Assembly (NCBI RefSeq): GCF_030285665.1
Contig: NZ_CP127295.1
Coordinates: 7,626,001-7,690,000, forward strand
DNA: 64,000 bases
Direction of reading: 5' to 3'
Origin: Amycolatopsis mongoliensis
GTDB taxonomy: Bacteria; Actinomycetota; Actinomycetes; Mycobacteriales; Pseudonocardiaceae
The notes beneath the pieces were generated by a model that did not search any database, was not told the origin of the DNA, and worked only from the letters and a program-made list of their open reading frames with translations. Positions 49,581 to 62,223 of this stretch are shown here, one piece after another. Position numbers and translations under genes: made by a program. The stretch's first letter is position 1. Each line of letters opens with the position of its first letter.

Positions 49581-51794
49581 ATGGATTCGTTCGGTACTCG
49601 GCTGCGCCGCCTGCGGCGCGCCGCGGAGCTGACCCAGGAGGCACTGGCCGAGAAGTCCGGGCTCAGCGGCCAGGCCATCGGCGCACTCGAACGGGGCGAC
49701 CGCCGCTACCCGCACCGCGAAACCCTCGACCGGCTCGCCGACGCCCTCGGCCTCGCCGGGGACGAACGCGTGGACTTCGCCGCCGCGGCCGCGCGGCCCG
49801 GCAGCCCGGCGCGCACGGACGTCGTCCCGCGGGAGCTGCCCGGCGGGATCGCCGCGTTCACCGGCCGGGAAGCCGAGCTGGACCGCATCCTGGGGCTGTT
49901 CGGCGAACCCCGGCAGGGCGTCGTGGTGGCGATCGCCGGGATGGCGGGCGTCGGCAAGACCGCGCTCGCCCTCGAAGCCGGGCACCGGCTCGCGCGGCGC
50001 TTCCCCGGTGGCTCGCTGCACCTGGACCTGCGCGGGCACGCCGCCGACCCGCCGGATCCCCTGGACCTGCTCGACCGGCTCGTCCGCGAACTCGGGGGCG
50101 AGCCGCCGAAGCCGTTGTCGCTCGACGCCGCATCGGCGCGCTTCCGGACGCTGCTCGCTTCGAAGCGGGTGCTGCTCCTGCTCGACAACGCCCGCGACGC
50201 CGCGCACGTCGCGCCGCTGCTGCCCGGCGCCGGTGGTTCGGCGGCGATCGTCACCAGCCGCGCCGCACTGACGGACCTGCCGCAGGCGCACCAGGTGCTG
50301 CTCGACGTCCTGCTCGAGGCGGATGCGCTGCGCCTGCTCGCGGCCGAAATCGGGGCCGAGCGCGTCGCGGCCGAGCCCGCCGCCGCCCGGACGGTGGCGC
50401 GCCTGTGCGGGTACCTGCCGCTGGCGCTGCACCTGGTCGGCGCGCGGCTGGCGACCCGGCCGCGCTGGCCCGTCGCCCACCTCGCGCACCGGCTCGACGA
50501 CGAGCGCCGCCGTCTCGACGAGACGGGCGTCCGGACCAGCTTCGCGCTCGCCGTCGGAGCGCTGGACGACACCGCCGCCCGCGCGTACCCGCTCCTGTCG
50601 CTGCTCGACGTCCCGGAGCTGTCGGTGCCCGTCGCGAGCCGGTTGCTCGACGCGCCGGAGCGGGCGACGGAGGCCCTGCTGGAACGGCTCACCGACGAGC
50701 ACCTCCTGAGCACGCCGGCCCCCGGGTGGTACCGGCTGCACGACCTGCTCCGGCTCTATGCGCGGGAGCACGCGTCGCGGCTGCCGGCGGGCGAGCGGGC
50801 GGCGGCGATCACCCGCGTCGTCGAGCTCTGCGCGGCGATGGCCTGGCAGAGCATGGCGCTCGTCTCGGCGGCTTCGCACCGCCACGACTGGGCGGCCGGG
50901 CGGTGGGCGGCCGCCGGACCGGCGTCCACGGAGGAGGTGTTCGCCTGGCTCGACCGGCACCAGGCGCACCTCGTCACGGTCGTGCGGCAGGCCGCCGCCA
51001 CGCCCGGGGTGCCGCCCGAGGCGATCGCCGCCGTCGGGCTCGGCCTGTACGAGTACCACCGCGCGCGGGCCCGCTGGCGGGACGCCATCCAGGTCGACGA
51101 GGTGGCCCTGGAGCTGGTCGACGGCGTCGACCCGGTCGCGGCCGCGACGCTGCGCAACGACCTCGGGGTCGCCGAAGCGGAGCTGGCGAACGGCGGCGAA
51201 GCGGCCGGCTTCCGGCGGTCGCACGCCTTCCTTCGGCGGAGCCTCGCGGACTGGGAGGCGATCGGCGACGAGCGTCAGCTGGCGGGCATCCTCAACAACC
51301 TCTGCTTCGTGTACGGCCTCGGCGACGACGTCCACGCGGCCATCGGCTTCGGCGAGCGAAGCCTGGCGCTCAACCGGTCACTCGGGCTGCGGTACGTCGA
51401 GACGCTCAACCTGGTCAACCTGGCGGTGTTGTACGGACGCCAGGGCGACCGCGAGCGCGAACTGGCGTACGCGACCGAAGCGGTGGCCGTCGGCGAGGAA
51501 ACCGGCGATGTGCGGGGCATGGCGTACGGCCGGATGCGGATCGGGATCGTGCACCGCGAACTGGGCCGGCACGACACCGCGGTCGCGGAGCTGAGCCGGA
51601 GCGCGGACCTCTGGCGCGCGGCCGGCGTCCGGCTGTACGAGGCGATGACGCTGGCCGAGCTGGGCCGCGCACACGTAGGACTCGGGGAGCGGGACCGGGC
51701 CCGAAAGGTGCTCACGGACGCGCTGGAGCTGCTGCGGGAGTACGGCGGTGAGGAGCGCGCGGCCGCGGTGCGAGCGGAGCTGGACCGGTTGTGA
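49581..51794 (+). CDS. XRE-NB-ARC-TPR regulator (STAND family)
   Basis: Protein of 737 residues: N-terminal XRE helix-turn-helix (LTQEALAEKSGLSGQAIGAL, 17-36), NB-ARC ATPase with Walker A IAGMAGVGKTALAL near 122 and Walker B RVLLLLDNARD near 195, winged-helix region to about 410, then TPR-like helices to the end. Signal-dependent transcriptional regulator typical of actinomycete secondary metabolism or stress control; target unknown. Start ATG at 49581 with GGAGGAGGGG seven bases ahead. It lies head-to-head with the dioxygenase remnant. Confidence 0.9.
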   Translation: MDSFGTRLRRLRRAAELTQEALAEKSGLSGQAIGALERGDRRYPHRETLDRLADALGLAGDERVDFAAAAARPGSPARTDVVPRELPGGIAAFTGREAELDRILGLFGEPRQGVVVAIAGMAGVGKTALALEAGHRLARRFPGGSLHLDLRGHAADPPDPLDLLDRLVRELGGEPPKPLSLDAASARFRTLLASKRVLLLLDNARDAAHVAPLLPGAGGSAAIVTSRAALTDLPQAHQVLLDVLLEADALRLLAAEIGAERVAAEPAAARTVARLCGYLPLALHLVGARLATRPRWPVAHLAHRLDDERRRLDETGVRTSFALAVGALDDTAARAYPLLSLLDVPELSVPVASRLLDAPERATEALLERLTDEHLLSTPAPGWYRLHDLLRLYAREHASRLPAGERAAAITRVVELCAAMAWQSMALVSAASHRHDWAAGRWAAAGPASTEEVFAWLDRHQAHLVTVVRQAAATPGVPPEAIAAVGLGLYEYHRARARWRDAIQVDEVALELVDGVDPVAAATLRNDLGVAEAELANGGEAAGFRRSHAFLRRSLADWEAIGDERQLAGILNNLCFVYGLGDDVHAAIGFGERSLALNRSLGLRYVETLNLVNLAVLYGRQGDRERELAYATEAVAVGEETGDVRGMAYGRMRIGIVHRELGRHDTAVAELSRSADLWRAAGVRLYEAMTLAELGRAHVGLGERDRARKVLTDALELLREYGGEERAAAVRAELDRL

Positions 51795-52014
51795 CGACGG
51801 CCGTCAGGTAGGGCCGGGCCCGGTGCGCGGGGGCGCAGGCGATCTTGCCGTCGTGTCTCGCGCAGACGAGGGTGACGGTGTCGCGGAGCCGCTCCACGAG
51901 AACGACGTGCGTCGGCGCTTCCTCGGCGGTGGCGGGCACGCCGGTGAGCAGGGACGCCGCGACGAGTGCGGCGAGCAGGATCCTCCGGGCGGCTCTCACC
52001 GGTGCCTTTCTCAT
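51712..52014 (-). CDS. small secreted protein
   Basis: Unrecognised 100-residue protein with a clear signal peptide (MRKAPVRAARRILLAALVAA through VPATAEE). The mature part is short with two Cys (LVCARHDGKIACAPAH) that could pair, then a basic Pro/Ala/Arg tail. The tail overlaps the end of the regulator gene on the other strand by 83 bases, so the C-terminus is doubtful. GTG 51999 is an alternative start. Confidence 0.5.
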   Translation of the reverse strand: MRKAPVRAARRILLAALVAASLLTGVPATAEEAPTHVVLVERLRDTVTLVCARHDGKIACAPAHRARPYLTAVVTTGPAPLAPRPRAPHRRTPAAAPARP

Positions 52015-52133
52015 CGGGAGCGGCGGCACGAGTGATCTTCGCGGCGAGCGGCCGGGTGCGACAGCGACAACCTCTACGAAGGACCTCTACAAAGGCGAAG
52101 TGGAGGTGAGCCGGGCCGGTGCCGGTAGCCGAG

Positions 52134-52208
52134 ACTCACGTGGTCGAGGACGTGACTCGCGTGTCTGGAGCCGGAACTCGCGTGATTGAAGCCGGAACTC
52201 GCATGATG
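52134..52208. repeat. 21-bp tandem repeat
   Basis: Three 21-base units at 52134-52154, 52155-52175 and 52176-52196 plus a partial fourth, each starting ACTCRCGTG and the last two ending in AGCCGGA. The array is eight bases short of the stop codon of the leftward glycosyltransferase gene. I see no ORF in the gap 52015-52215. Confidence 0.7.
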
Positions 52209-52215
52209 CGGCGGG

Positions 52216-52935
52216 CTAGGCGACGGTGTCCGTTGCCAGGCTGCGGAGCAGGGCCGCGAGGCCGTCCGGTGCCCGGCCGTGCAGCCGTGCGCTCGTCACC
52301 ACCGGCGCCCCCGACTCGTAGCACCGGCGGAAGCCCTCCTGCCCGAGCCGCCGCCACAGGTCGTGGTCCTCGCCGGTCGCGCGGGGACCGAAGCCGCCGA
52401 CCACCTCGAACGCGTCCGCTCGCACGCCCAGGTTCGCGCCGTACACCGACCCGTGGCCCTCCGCCGTGCGCGCGCGGTCGAGGACGTGGTCGTACCGGGA
52501 AAGCGCCCGGGCCGACGTGCTGAACGGCGCCGAAAGCTCCGCCGTCCCCGCGATCGCGTGATACCCCTGGCGGGCGCGGGCCAGGTGCGCCCGCGCCCAG
52601 CCCGGCGTCACGCGCGTGTCGGCGTCCGTGCTCAGGAGCAGCGTCCGCGCCGGCGCGGGGGAGCCGAGGGCCGCGCGGACCCGCGCCACGCCCAGGTCGC
52701 GGACCTCGCCGACCGTCCGGGCCGACTCGGTCGCCAGGACCACGCCCGGCACCTCACCGAACGCCGCACGGGCCACCTCCGCCGTCGCGTCCCCGCACCG
52801 GTCCGCGACGACGCAGACCGCGCGGGCGATCCCGGCCGGCAGCCGCCGCAACGCCGCGTCCAACGCGCTCACGCACGCCCCCACGAGCTCGGCTTCGTCC
52901 CGCGCGGGCACGACGACGCCCACCGCCGTGATCAC
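52216..52935 (-). CDS. family 2 glycosyltransferase
   Basis: GT-A fold glycosyltransferase of 239 residues: VGVVVPARDEAELVGACVSA start, DADTRVTPGW (DxD-like metal motif), ATGEDHDLWRRL (ED base motif). Nucleotide sugar and acceptor unknown. GTGA overlap with the PIG-L/methyltransferase gene; the three genes 55129-52216 form a conserved actinobacterial set of unknown product. Confidence 0.85.
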   Translation of the reverse strand: MITAVGVVVPARDEAELVGACVSALDAALRRLPAGIARAVCVVADRCGDATAEVARAAFGEVPGVVLATESARTVGEVRDLGVARVRAALGSPAPARTLLLSTDADTRVTPGWARAHLARARQGYHAIAGTAELSAPFSTSARALSRYDHVLDRARTAEGHGSVYGANLGVRADAFEVVGGFGPRATGEDHDLWRRLGQEGFRRCYESGAPVVTSARLHGRAPDGLAALLRSLATDTVA

Positions 52936-54185
52936 CGGCGCCTCAGCACGTGCAACAGGAACTGCTCGTCGGTGTGCTCCACCAAGGGCTCGAACGCCGG
53001 GTGCGCGAGCAGCCGCACGTGAGCGTCCCGGCCGTCGCGCGGTGCCTCGGGCGCCCACGGGAGCCAGTGCACGGCCAGCAGGTGCCCGCCGGGCCGCAGG
53101 GCCGCCGCCGACGCCTCGATCGTGGCGTCGAGCGCGTGATCGTCCAGGTAGTACAGGAGTTCGCTGTACACCAGCAAGTCCACTGGCCCGGCCGGCACCG
53201 CGTCCGGCACCGCTCCGATGTGGACGTCCACATGGGACAGACCGGCGACGGCCGCGCGCGTGCGCTCCACCGCCGCGGGCACCGGGTCGGACGCGAGTAC
53301 CCGGTCGGCGCGCGCGGCGAGGTCGCGGGTCAGCACGCCCACGCCGCAGGCGGGCTCGACGACTGTGCCGTAGTGCTCGTCGGGCAGGCACGCCAGCACC
53401 ATCGCGCGCTTCCGCCGCTCGTACCACTTCGACCCCACCGACCACGGGTCTTCCGCGTCGGCGTACAGCGAAGCGAACCGGCTCACCGGCGCCGACGTCC
53501 GCGGCGGTTCCCGGAAGAACACCTCGGTGCCGTGGGTGAAGTGGGCCAGTACGTCCTCCGGCAGGATCGGGTCCTCGCCCCGCGGGCCCGGCTCGAGCTG
53601 CGAGGTGAACGTGGCGATCGCGGCGGCCTTGGCGTCCCGTTCCGCTCCGGTGAGCCGCAGCGACCGCGCCCGGGGCCACGGGATGGCCGGGTCGCCGGGA
53701 CGCAGCCGGTGCCAGAGCCAGATCGGGTACGACCAGCACTGCGCGGGCACCGGCGCCGCGGCGAGCGTGGCCCGCGCGGCCGCCTGGTGGTCGGGGTGCG
53801 GGTCGTCCGGCCACGGCAACAGGCACAGGTCGTGCCCGGCGGCGCGCTCGCGCAGGACGCCGGTCAGCTCGTCCTCGTGCGCGGCCAGCCCGGAGTCCGG
53901 CAGCCCGGCCCACGCAGGCTCGACGCCGGAAAGGCCCTGCGCCCGCAGGGAATCCGTCAGTTCGCGCCGGCGCGTGCGGGCCAGCTCGCGACGTTCCGCG
54001 GCACCCGCGGCGGGAAAAGCGGCTTCGCCGTCGGTCGCGACGACGAGCGTCACCGCGGTGCCTGCGGCGTGCAGGCGCTGCAGGAGGCCGCTCGCGCCGA
54101 GCGTCTCGTCGTCCGGGTGCGCGGCGACGACGAGGGCGCGTTCGAACGGCTGTTCCGGCCAGGCGGGCAGCTCGTCCGCGGTCAT
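52932..54185 (-). CDS. PIG-L deacetylase fused to SAM-dependent methyltransferase
   Basis: Bifunctional protein of 417 residues. Residues about 15-215 are a PIG-L/LmbE zinc deacetylase (VVAAHPDDETLG and PHPDHQAAARA supply the metal ligands). Residues about 235-415 are a NodS-like class I methyltransferase (VVEPACGVGVLTRDLAARAD as the SAM loop). Together they suggest N-deacetylation and methylation of a glycosylated small molecule. ATGA overlap with the acyl-CoA dehydrogenase gene upstream. Confidence 0.9.
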   Translation of the reverse strand: MTADELPAWPEQPFERALVVAAHPDDETLGASGLLQRLHAAGTAVTLVVATDGEAAFPAAGAAERRELARTRRRELTDSLRAQGLSGVEPAWAGLPDSGLAAHEDELTGVLRERAAGHDLCLLPWPDDPHPDHQAAARATLAAAPVPAQCWSYPIWLWHRLRPGDPAIPWPRARSLRLTGAERDAKAAAIATFTSQLEPGPRGEDPILPEDVLAHFTHGTEVFFREPPRTSAPVSRFASLYADAEDPWSVGSKWYERRKRAMVLACLPDEHYGTVVEPACGVGVLTRDLAARADRVLASDPVPAAVERTRAAVAGLSHVDVHIGAVPDAVPAGPVDLLVYSELLYYLDDHALDATIEASAAALRPGGHLLAVHWLPWAPEAPRDGRDAHVRLLAHPAFEPLVEHTDEQFLLHVLRRR

Positions 54186-55129
54186 GCCGGCCCCAGGACG
54201 GTGCGGCCGAGCGCGGCGAGATCGCGTTCCGCGTGGTGCTGCCGGACGTACACCGGCAGGTCGGCGACCCGCTGGGCGAAGCGCCGGTCCCGGCACGCCG
54301 GCGTCGGCCCGGTCACCTTGAGCGCCCGTTCGAGGACCTCGACGGCGCTGCGTTCCGCCGCGGCCCGGCAGGTGCCCGCGACCAGCGCGTCCACGTCTCC
54401 GGCGGCCGCTTGCGCGAGGACGGCGTCCGCGCAGCTCAGCGCGGTGTGCATCGCGCCGACGTGGGCCAGCTGGTGCTCGTCCGCGCCGCCGCGCTCGCGC
54501 AGGTAGGCGAGGACGTCGTCGAGGAGTCCCGCGGCGCCGCCGAGCCACACGGCCGCGACGCCGGCCCCGCCGAGCGCGAACCCGGGCCGGTGCACGTACC
54601 AGCCCGGCGGCCCGACGAGCGTGCCGGGCACGCCGTCGAACACGACGTCACCGCTGTCGGAGGCGTCCATCCCGACGGCCTGCCACGTGTCCGGGTGCCG
54701 CCGGACACCGGGATCGGCGAGGTCCACCTCGACCAGCCGGTCACCCGCGGCGACCAGCGCGCGGTCCAGCAGGGACAGCCCGGAGCAGAACCGGACCGTC
54801 CCGGTGAGCGCCCCGCCGTCCCACGCCGCGCCGGTCCCGCCGGACTTCGCCGCCCACACGCCGTAGAGCGCGCCCGTGGCGGGGGAGCGGCCCGCCTCGG
54901 CGAGGATCGCGACGGCGTCGGCATGGCCCTCGGCGAGCCGGGCCAGGGTCAGGTCGCGGCGGCCGAACGCGGCCAGTGCCACCCAGCGGGCCGCGGTCCG
55001 CCCGTCGCCGGGCAGCGGCAGGTCGAGCTCGCCCGCCGTGTGCAGCGAGCGCAGCTCGGCGCCGACCGAGGTGGCGGTGCGTGGCGACGGCAGGGGTTTC
55101 GGCGGGGTCTTCGCCAGCAGGGTGTTCAC
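54182..55129 (-). CDS. acyl-CoA dehydrogenase-like flavoprotein
   Basis: Protein of 315 residues with acyl-CoA dehydrogenase features (WAAKSGGTGAAWDGGALTGT middle-domain strand, VGMDASDSGDVVFDGV, C-terminal helical bundle), shorter than the usual ~380 because the N-terminal helical domain is reduced. The usual catalytic Glu cannot be placed with confidence. First gene of the trio; start GTG at 55129. Oxidation or desaturation of the trio's unknown product is inferred. Confidence 0.75.
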   Translation of the reverse strand: MNTLLAKTPPKPLPSPRTATSVGAELRSLHTAGELDLPLPGDGRTAARWVALAAFGRRDLTLARLAEGHADAVAILAEAGRSPATGALYGVWAAKSGGTGAAWDGGALTGTVRFCSGLSLLDRALVAAGDRLVEVDLADPGVRRHPDTWQAVGMDASDSGDVVFDGVPGTLVGPPGWYVHRPGFALGGAGVAAVWLGGAAGLLDDVLAYLRERGGADEHQLAHVGAMHTALSCADAVLAQAAAGDVDALVAGTCRAAAERSAVEVLERALKVTGPTPACRDRRFAQRVADLPVYVRQHHAERDLAALGRTVLGPA

Positions 55130-55203
55130 AAGATCGACGGTTACCCCGATTCCGCGGAGTTACGCGGGGTGTGAGGGTGATCCCGGCCGGGCACCCCCGG
55201 AGC

Positions 55204-56175
55204 ATGACGAGAACCCGCGCCTACCACGACGGCGTGCTGCACAAGGAAGACTTCCCCGTCGCGGAGGTTTCCGACTTCCTGGCCGAACCGGACACCGCCG
55301 TGTGGGTCGACCTCTGTGCACCGTCCGAAGCGGACCTGACCGAGCTCGCCGGGGAGCTGGGCCTGCACCGGCTCGCCGTGGAGGACGCCGGCCAGGAGCG
55401 GCAGCGGCCCAAGCTCGACCGCTACCACGGGCACGCCTTCCTGACCGCCTACGCCGTGCGGTTCGACGCGGAAACCGGGGATGTCGCCACTTTCGAGCTG
55501 GCGGCCTTCCTCACGCGGCGGGCGCTGGTCACGGTGCGCAAGAACGACGGCTTCGACATCGAGGCGGTCGTGCGGCGGTGGGACGAGAACCCCGAACTGG
55601 CGAAGTCCGGCGTCCCGTTCCTGGCGCACGGCCTGCTCGACTTCGTCGTCGACGGCCACTACGACGCCGTGCAGTCGCTCGACGAGCAGGTCGAAGCCCT
55701 CGAGGACCTCGTGTTCGACGACCGCCCGGACCAGTCGCACCTGCAGCGGCGCTCGTTCCGGCTGCGCAAGAGCCTGACCGCGCTGCGCAAGGTGGTGCTG
55801 CCGATGCGCGAGGTGGTCAGCTCGCTGATGCGCCCGGACCTGCGGCTGGCCGACGAGCTGACCCGCCCGTACTTCGAGGACGTCCACGACCACGCCCGGC
55901 AGGCCGCGGAGCAGACCGAGGCGCTGCGGGAGCTGGTGACCACGATCCGGGAGACGCAGCTGAACCTGCAGGGCAACCGGCTGAACCTGATCATGAAGAA
56001 GGTCACCGGGTGGGCCGCGGTGATCGCGGTGCCCACCGCGGTGACCGGGTTCTACGGCCAGAACGTCCCGTATCCGGGCAACGGCGAGACGAGCGGGTTC
56101 TGGGCCTCGACGGTCGCCGTGCTCGTGCTTTCGGTGGGGCTGTACGCGCTCTTCAAGAAGAAGGACTGGCTATGA
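55204..56175 (+). CDS. corA: CorA-family Mg2+/Co2+ transporter
   Basis: CorA-type channel subunit of 323 residues: large cytosolic N-terminal domain, long helix, and two C-terminal membrane segments. The selectivity motif reads YGQNVPYPG, with Gln in place of the Met of canonical GMN. The basic C-terminus FKKKDWL is typical. Start ATG at 55204 has GGAG close by; an in-frame GTG at 55171 (eleven codons earlier) is possible. Six-base convergent overlap with the FAD reductase gene. Confidence 0.9.
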   Translation: MTRTRAYHDGVLHKEDFPVAEVSDFLAEPDTAVWVDLCAPSEADLTELAGELGLHRLAVEDAGQERQRPKLDRYHGHAFLTAYAVRFDAETGDVATFELAAFLTRRALVTVRKNDGFDIEAVVRRWDENPELAKSGVPFLAHGLLDFVVDGHYDAVQSLDEQVEALEDLVFDDRPDQSHLQRRSFRLRKSLTALRKVVLPMREVVSSLMRPDLRLADELTRPYFEDVHDHARQAAEQTEALRELVTTIRETQLNLQGNRLNLIMKKVTGWAAVIAVPTAVTGFYGQNVPYPGNGETSGFWASTVAVLVLSVGLYALFKKKDWL

Positions 56176-57324
56176 CGCGGGTACCGGTTCGCCGCGCCGG
56201 ATGAGCTCCTGACCTCGCTCGTAGTCTTCGTCGGCTTCGTGGGTGAGCACACCGACCGCCTTGCCGTCGCGTTCGTACCAGACCGTGAAGCCGCCGTCGT
56301 CGCGCGGCAGCGGGCGGGCGCGGTCGAAGCCGTCGCCCCACGCGGCGTACTTCAGCACGCGGTCGCCGACCACCGACCAGAACCCGGGGACCGTGTCCCA
56401 CGCGGCGTCTTCGCCGGCCGCGGTCCGCCCGGCCACCTCGCCCATCGCCAGGCCTTCGCCCCAGTGCTCGACGGCCAGCGCGCGCCCGGCCGCCGGGTTG
56501 TGGGCGAGCGCGACGTCGCCCGCCGCGAGGACGCCGGGCGCGCTCGTGCGCAGGTGCTCGTCGGTGCGGATGCGGCCCTGCTCGACGGTGAGCCCGGCCG
56601 CTTCGGCCAGCTCGATCCGGGGCCGGACGCCGGTCGCGAGCACGACGACACCGGCGTCGAGGATCGGCACCAGATCGGTGCGGACCCGGTAGCCGCCCTC
56701 GATCGATTTCAGCTTCGTGCCGCGCAGCACGCTCACACCCTCGGATTTGAGCCAGCGCAAGAGGAATTCGCCCGCTTCGCGGCCGAGCCGCTTCTCCTGC
56801 GGGACGTCGTCGGGGCAGACGACGGTGACCTGGAGCCCGAGGCGGGAGAGGGAGACCGCCGCCTCGCAGCCGATGAACCCGGCGCCGACGACGATCGCGC
56901 TGCGCACCCCGGACGCGGCCGCGCGCAGCTCGCGGGAGTCGGCGGCCGACCGCAGCGTCCGGACGTCCGGGTGGTCGGCGCCGGGGATCCCCGGCCGGGC
57001 GGGCTCCGAGCCCGTGGCGAGCACGCACGTGGTGAACCGGTGGACCGCGCCGGAGGCGGTGCGGACCCGGCCGTCGCCCAGCTCGGTGACCGGGTCGCCC
57101 AGCGTGACGGTGATGTCGTGTTTCGCCAGGGAGTCCTCGTCCAGCAAGGGGAGCTCGGACTCGCCGCGGAGGAACTCCTTCGACAGCGGTGGGCGTTCGT
57201 AAGGCGGGTCGGCGTCGGCGGTGAGCAGGTCGACGGGACCCGTTCCGCCCGCTTCCCGGTAGGCGCGAGCCGCCGACACGCCGGCCGGCCCGCTGCCGAT
57301 GACGACGAGGTTCTGGGCATTCAT
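56170..57324 (-). CDS. FAD-dependent pyridine nucleotide-disulfide-type reductase
   Basis: Flavoprotein of 384 residues of the ferredoxin/rubredoxin reductase family. FAD loop LVVIGSGPAGVSAARAYREA at the N-terminus, NAD(P) loop IVVGAGFIGCEAAVSL near 150, second FAD motif VLAAGDVALAHNP near 270. Lacks a redox Cys pair, so it likely reduces an electron carrier, possibly for a P450. Start ATG 57324. Confidence 0.9.
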   Translation of the reverse strand: MNAQNLVVIGSGPAGVSAARAYREAGGTGPVDLLTADADPPYERPPLSKEFLRGESELPLLDEDSLAKHDITVTLGDPVTELGDGRVRTASGAVHRFTTCVLATGSEPARPGIPGADHPDVRTLRSAADSRELRAAASGVRSAIVVGAGFIGCEAAVSLSRLGLQVTVVCPDDVPQEKRLGREAGEFLLRWLKSEGVSVLRGTKLKSIEGGYRVRTDLVPILDAGVVVLATGVRPRIELAEAAGLTVEQGRIRTDEHLRTSAPGVLAAGDVALAHNPAAGRALAVEHWGEGLAMGEVAGRTAAGEDAAWDTVPGFWSVVGDRVLKYAAWGDGFDRARPLPRDDGGFTVWYERDGKAVGVLTHEADEDYERGQELIRRGEPVPAS

Positions 57325-57361
57325 GCCGGAGGAGTACCCGCTCGGTGCGCGGCGCACACTT

Positions 57362-57390
57362 CACTCCACAGTGGAGTGTCCACTGTGGAC
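57362..57390. promoter_or_regulatory. overlapping TCCAC-N-GTGGA palindromes
   Basis: CACTCCAC-A-GTGGAGTG (57362-57378) and GTCCAC-T-GTGGAC (57378-57390), both perfect, sharing one base. They lie 38 bases upstream of the FAD reductase start, suggesting an operator for it. Confidence 0.55.
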
Positions 57391-57568
57391 AACGAGGGTG
57401 CGACGACGGCCGGTGCCGCCGTCGAGCACGCGGCACCGGTCCCCGGGACGGCGTTCAGCCGAACGGGTCAATGCGACCGGGATGGCCTGGCGGGGAAGGA
57501 AAGGCTGGGGAGCACCACCTGGAGAGCGCGCACGGGCACGGGCGCGGCTGGTTGCTCAACCGTTGCGC

Positions 57569-57598
57569 CTCAGCATAGTGCAGCTGCACTATGCTGAG
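57569..57598. promoter_or_regulatory. 30-bp perfect palindrome upstream of the hybrid kinase
   Basis: Arms CTCAGCATAGTGCAG (57569-57583) and its exact complement (57584-57598), no loop. It is 62 bases before the kinase start. A smaller repeat GGTTG-CT-CAACC (57550-57561) is just upstream. The TATGCT and CATAGT words in the arms could also be -10 elements, so the site may be an operator over divergent promoters. The rest of 57391-57660 shows nothing else. Confidence 0.65.
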
Positions 57599-57660
57599 CC
57601 ATTCCGGTGGGCACACCGGGACGGCGCCGGGGTGCCGACAAGCGAAGAAACGGGTGGCGG

Positions 57661-62219
<4,559 letters not shown>

Positions 62220-62223
<4 letters not shown>

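Noticed and set aside
55204-56175. The YGQN selectivity motif as a sign that CorA is broken.
   Set aside because: GMN-variant members exist in the family and the rest of the protein, including both membrane segments and the basic tail, is intact.
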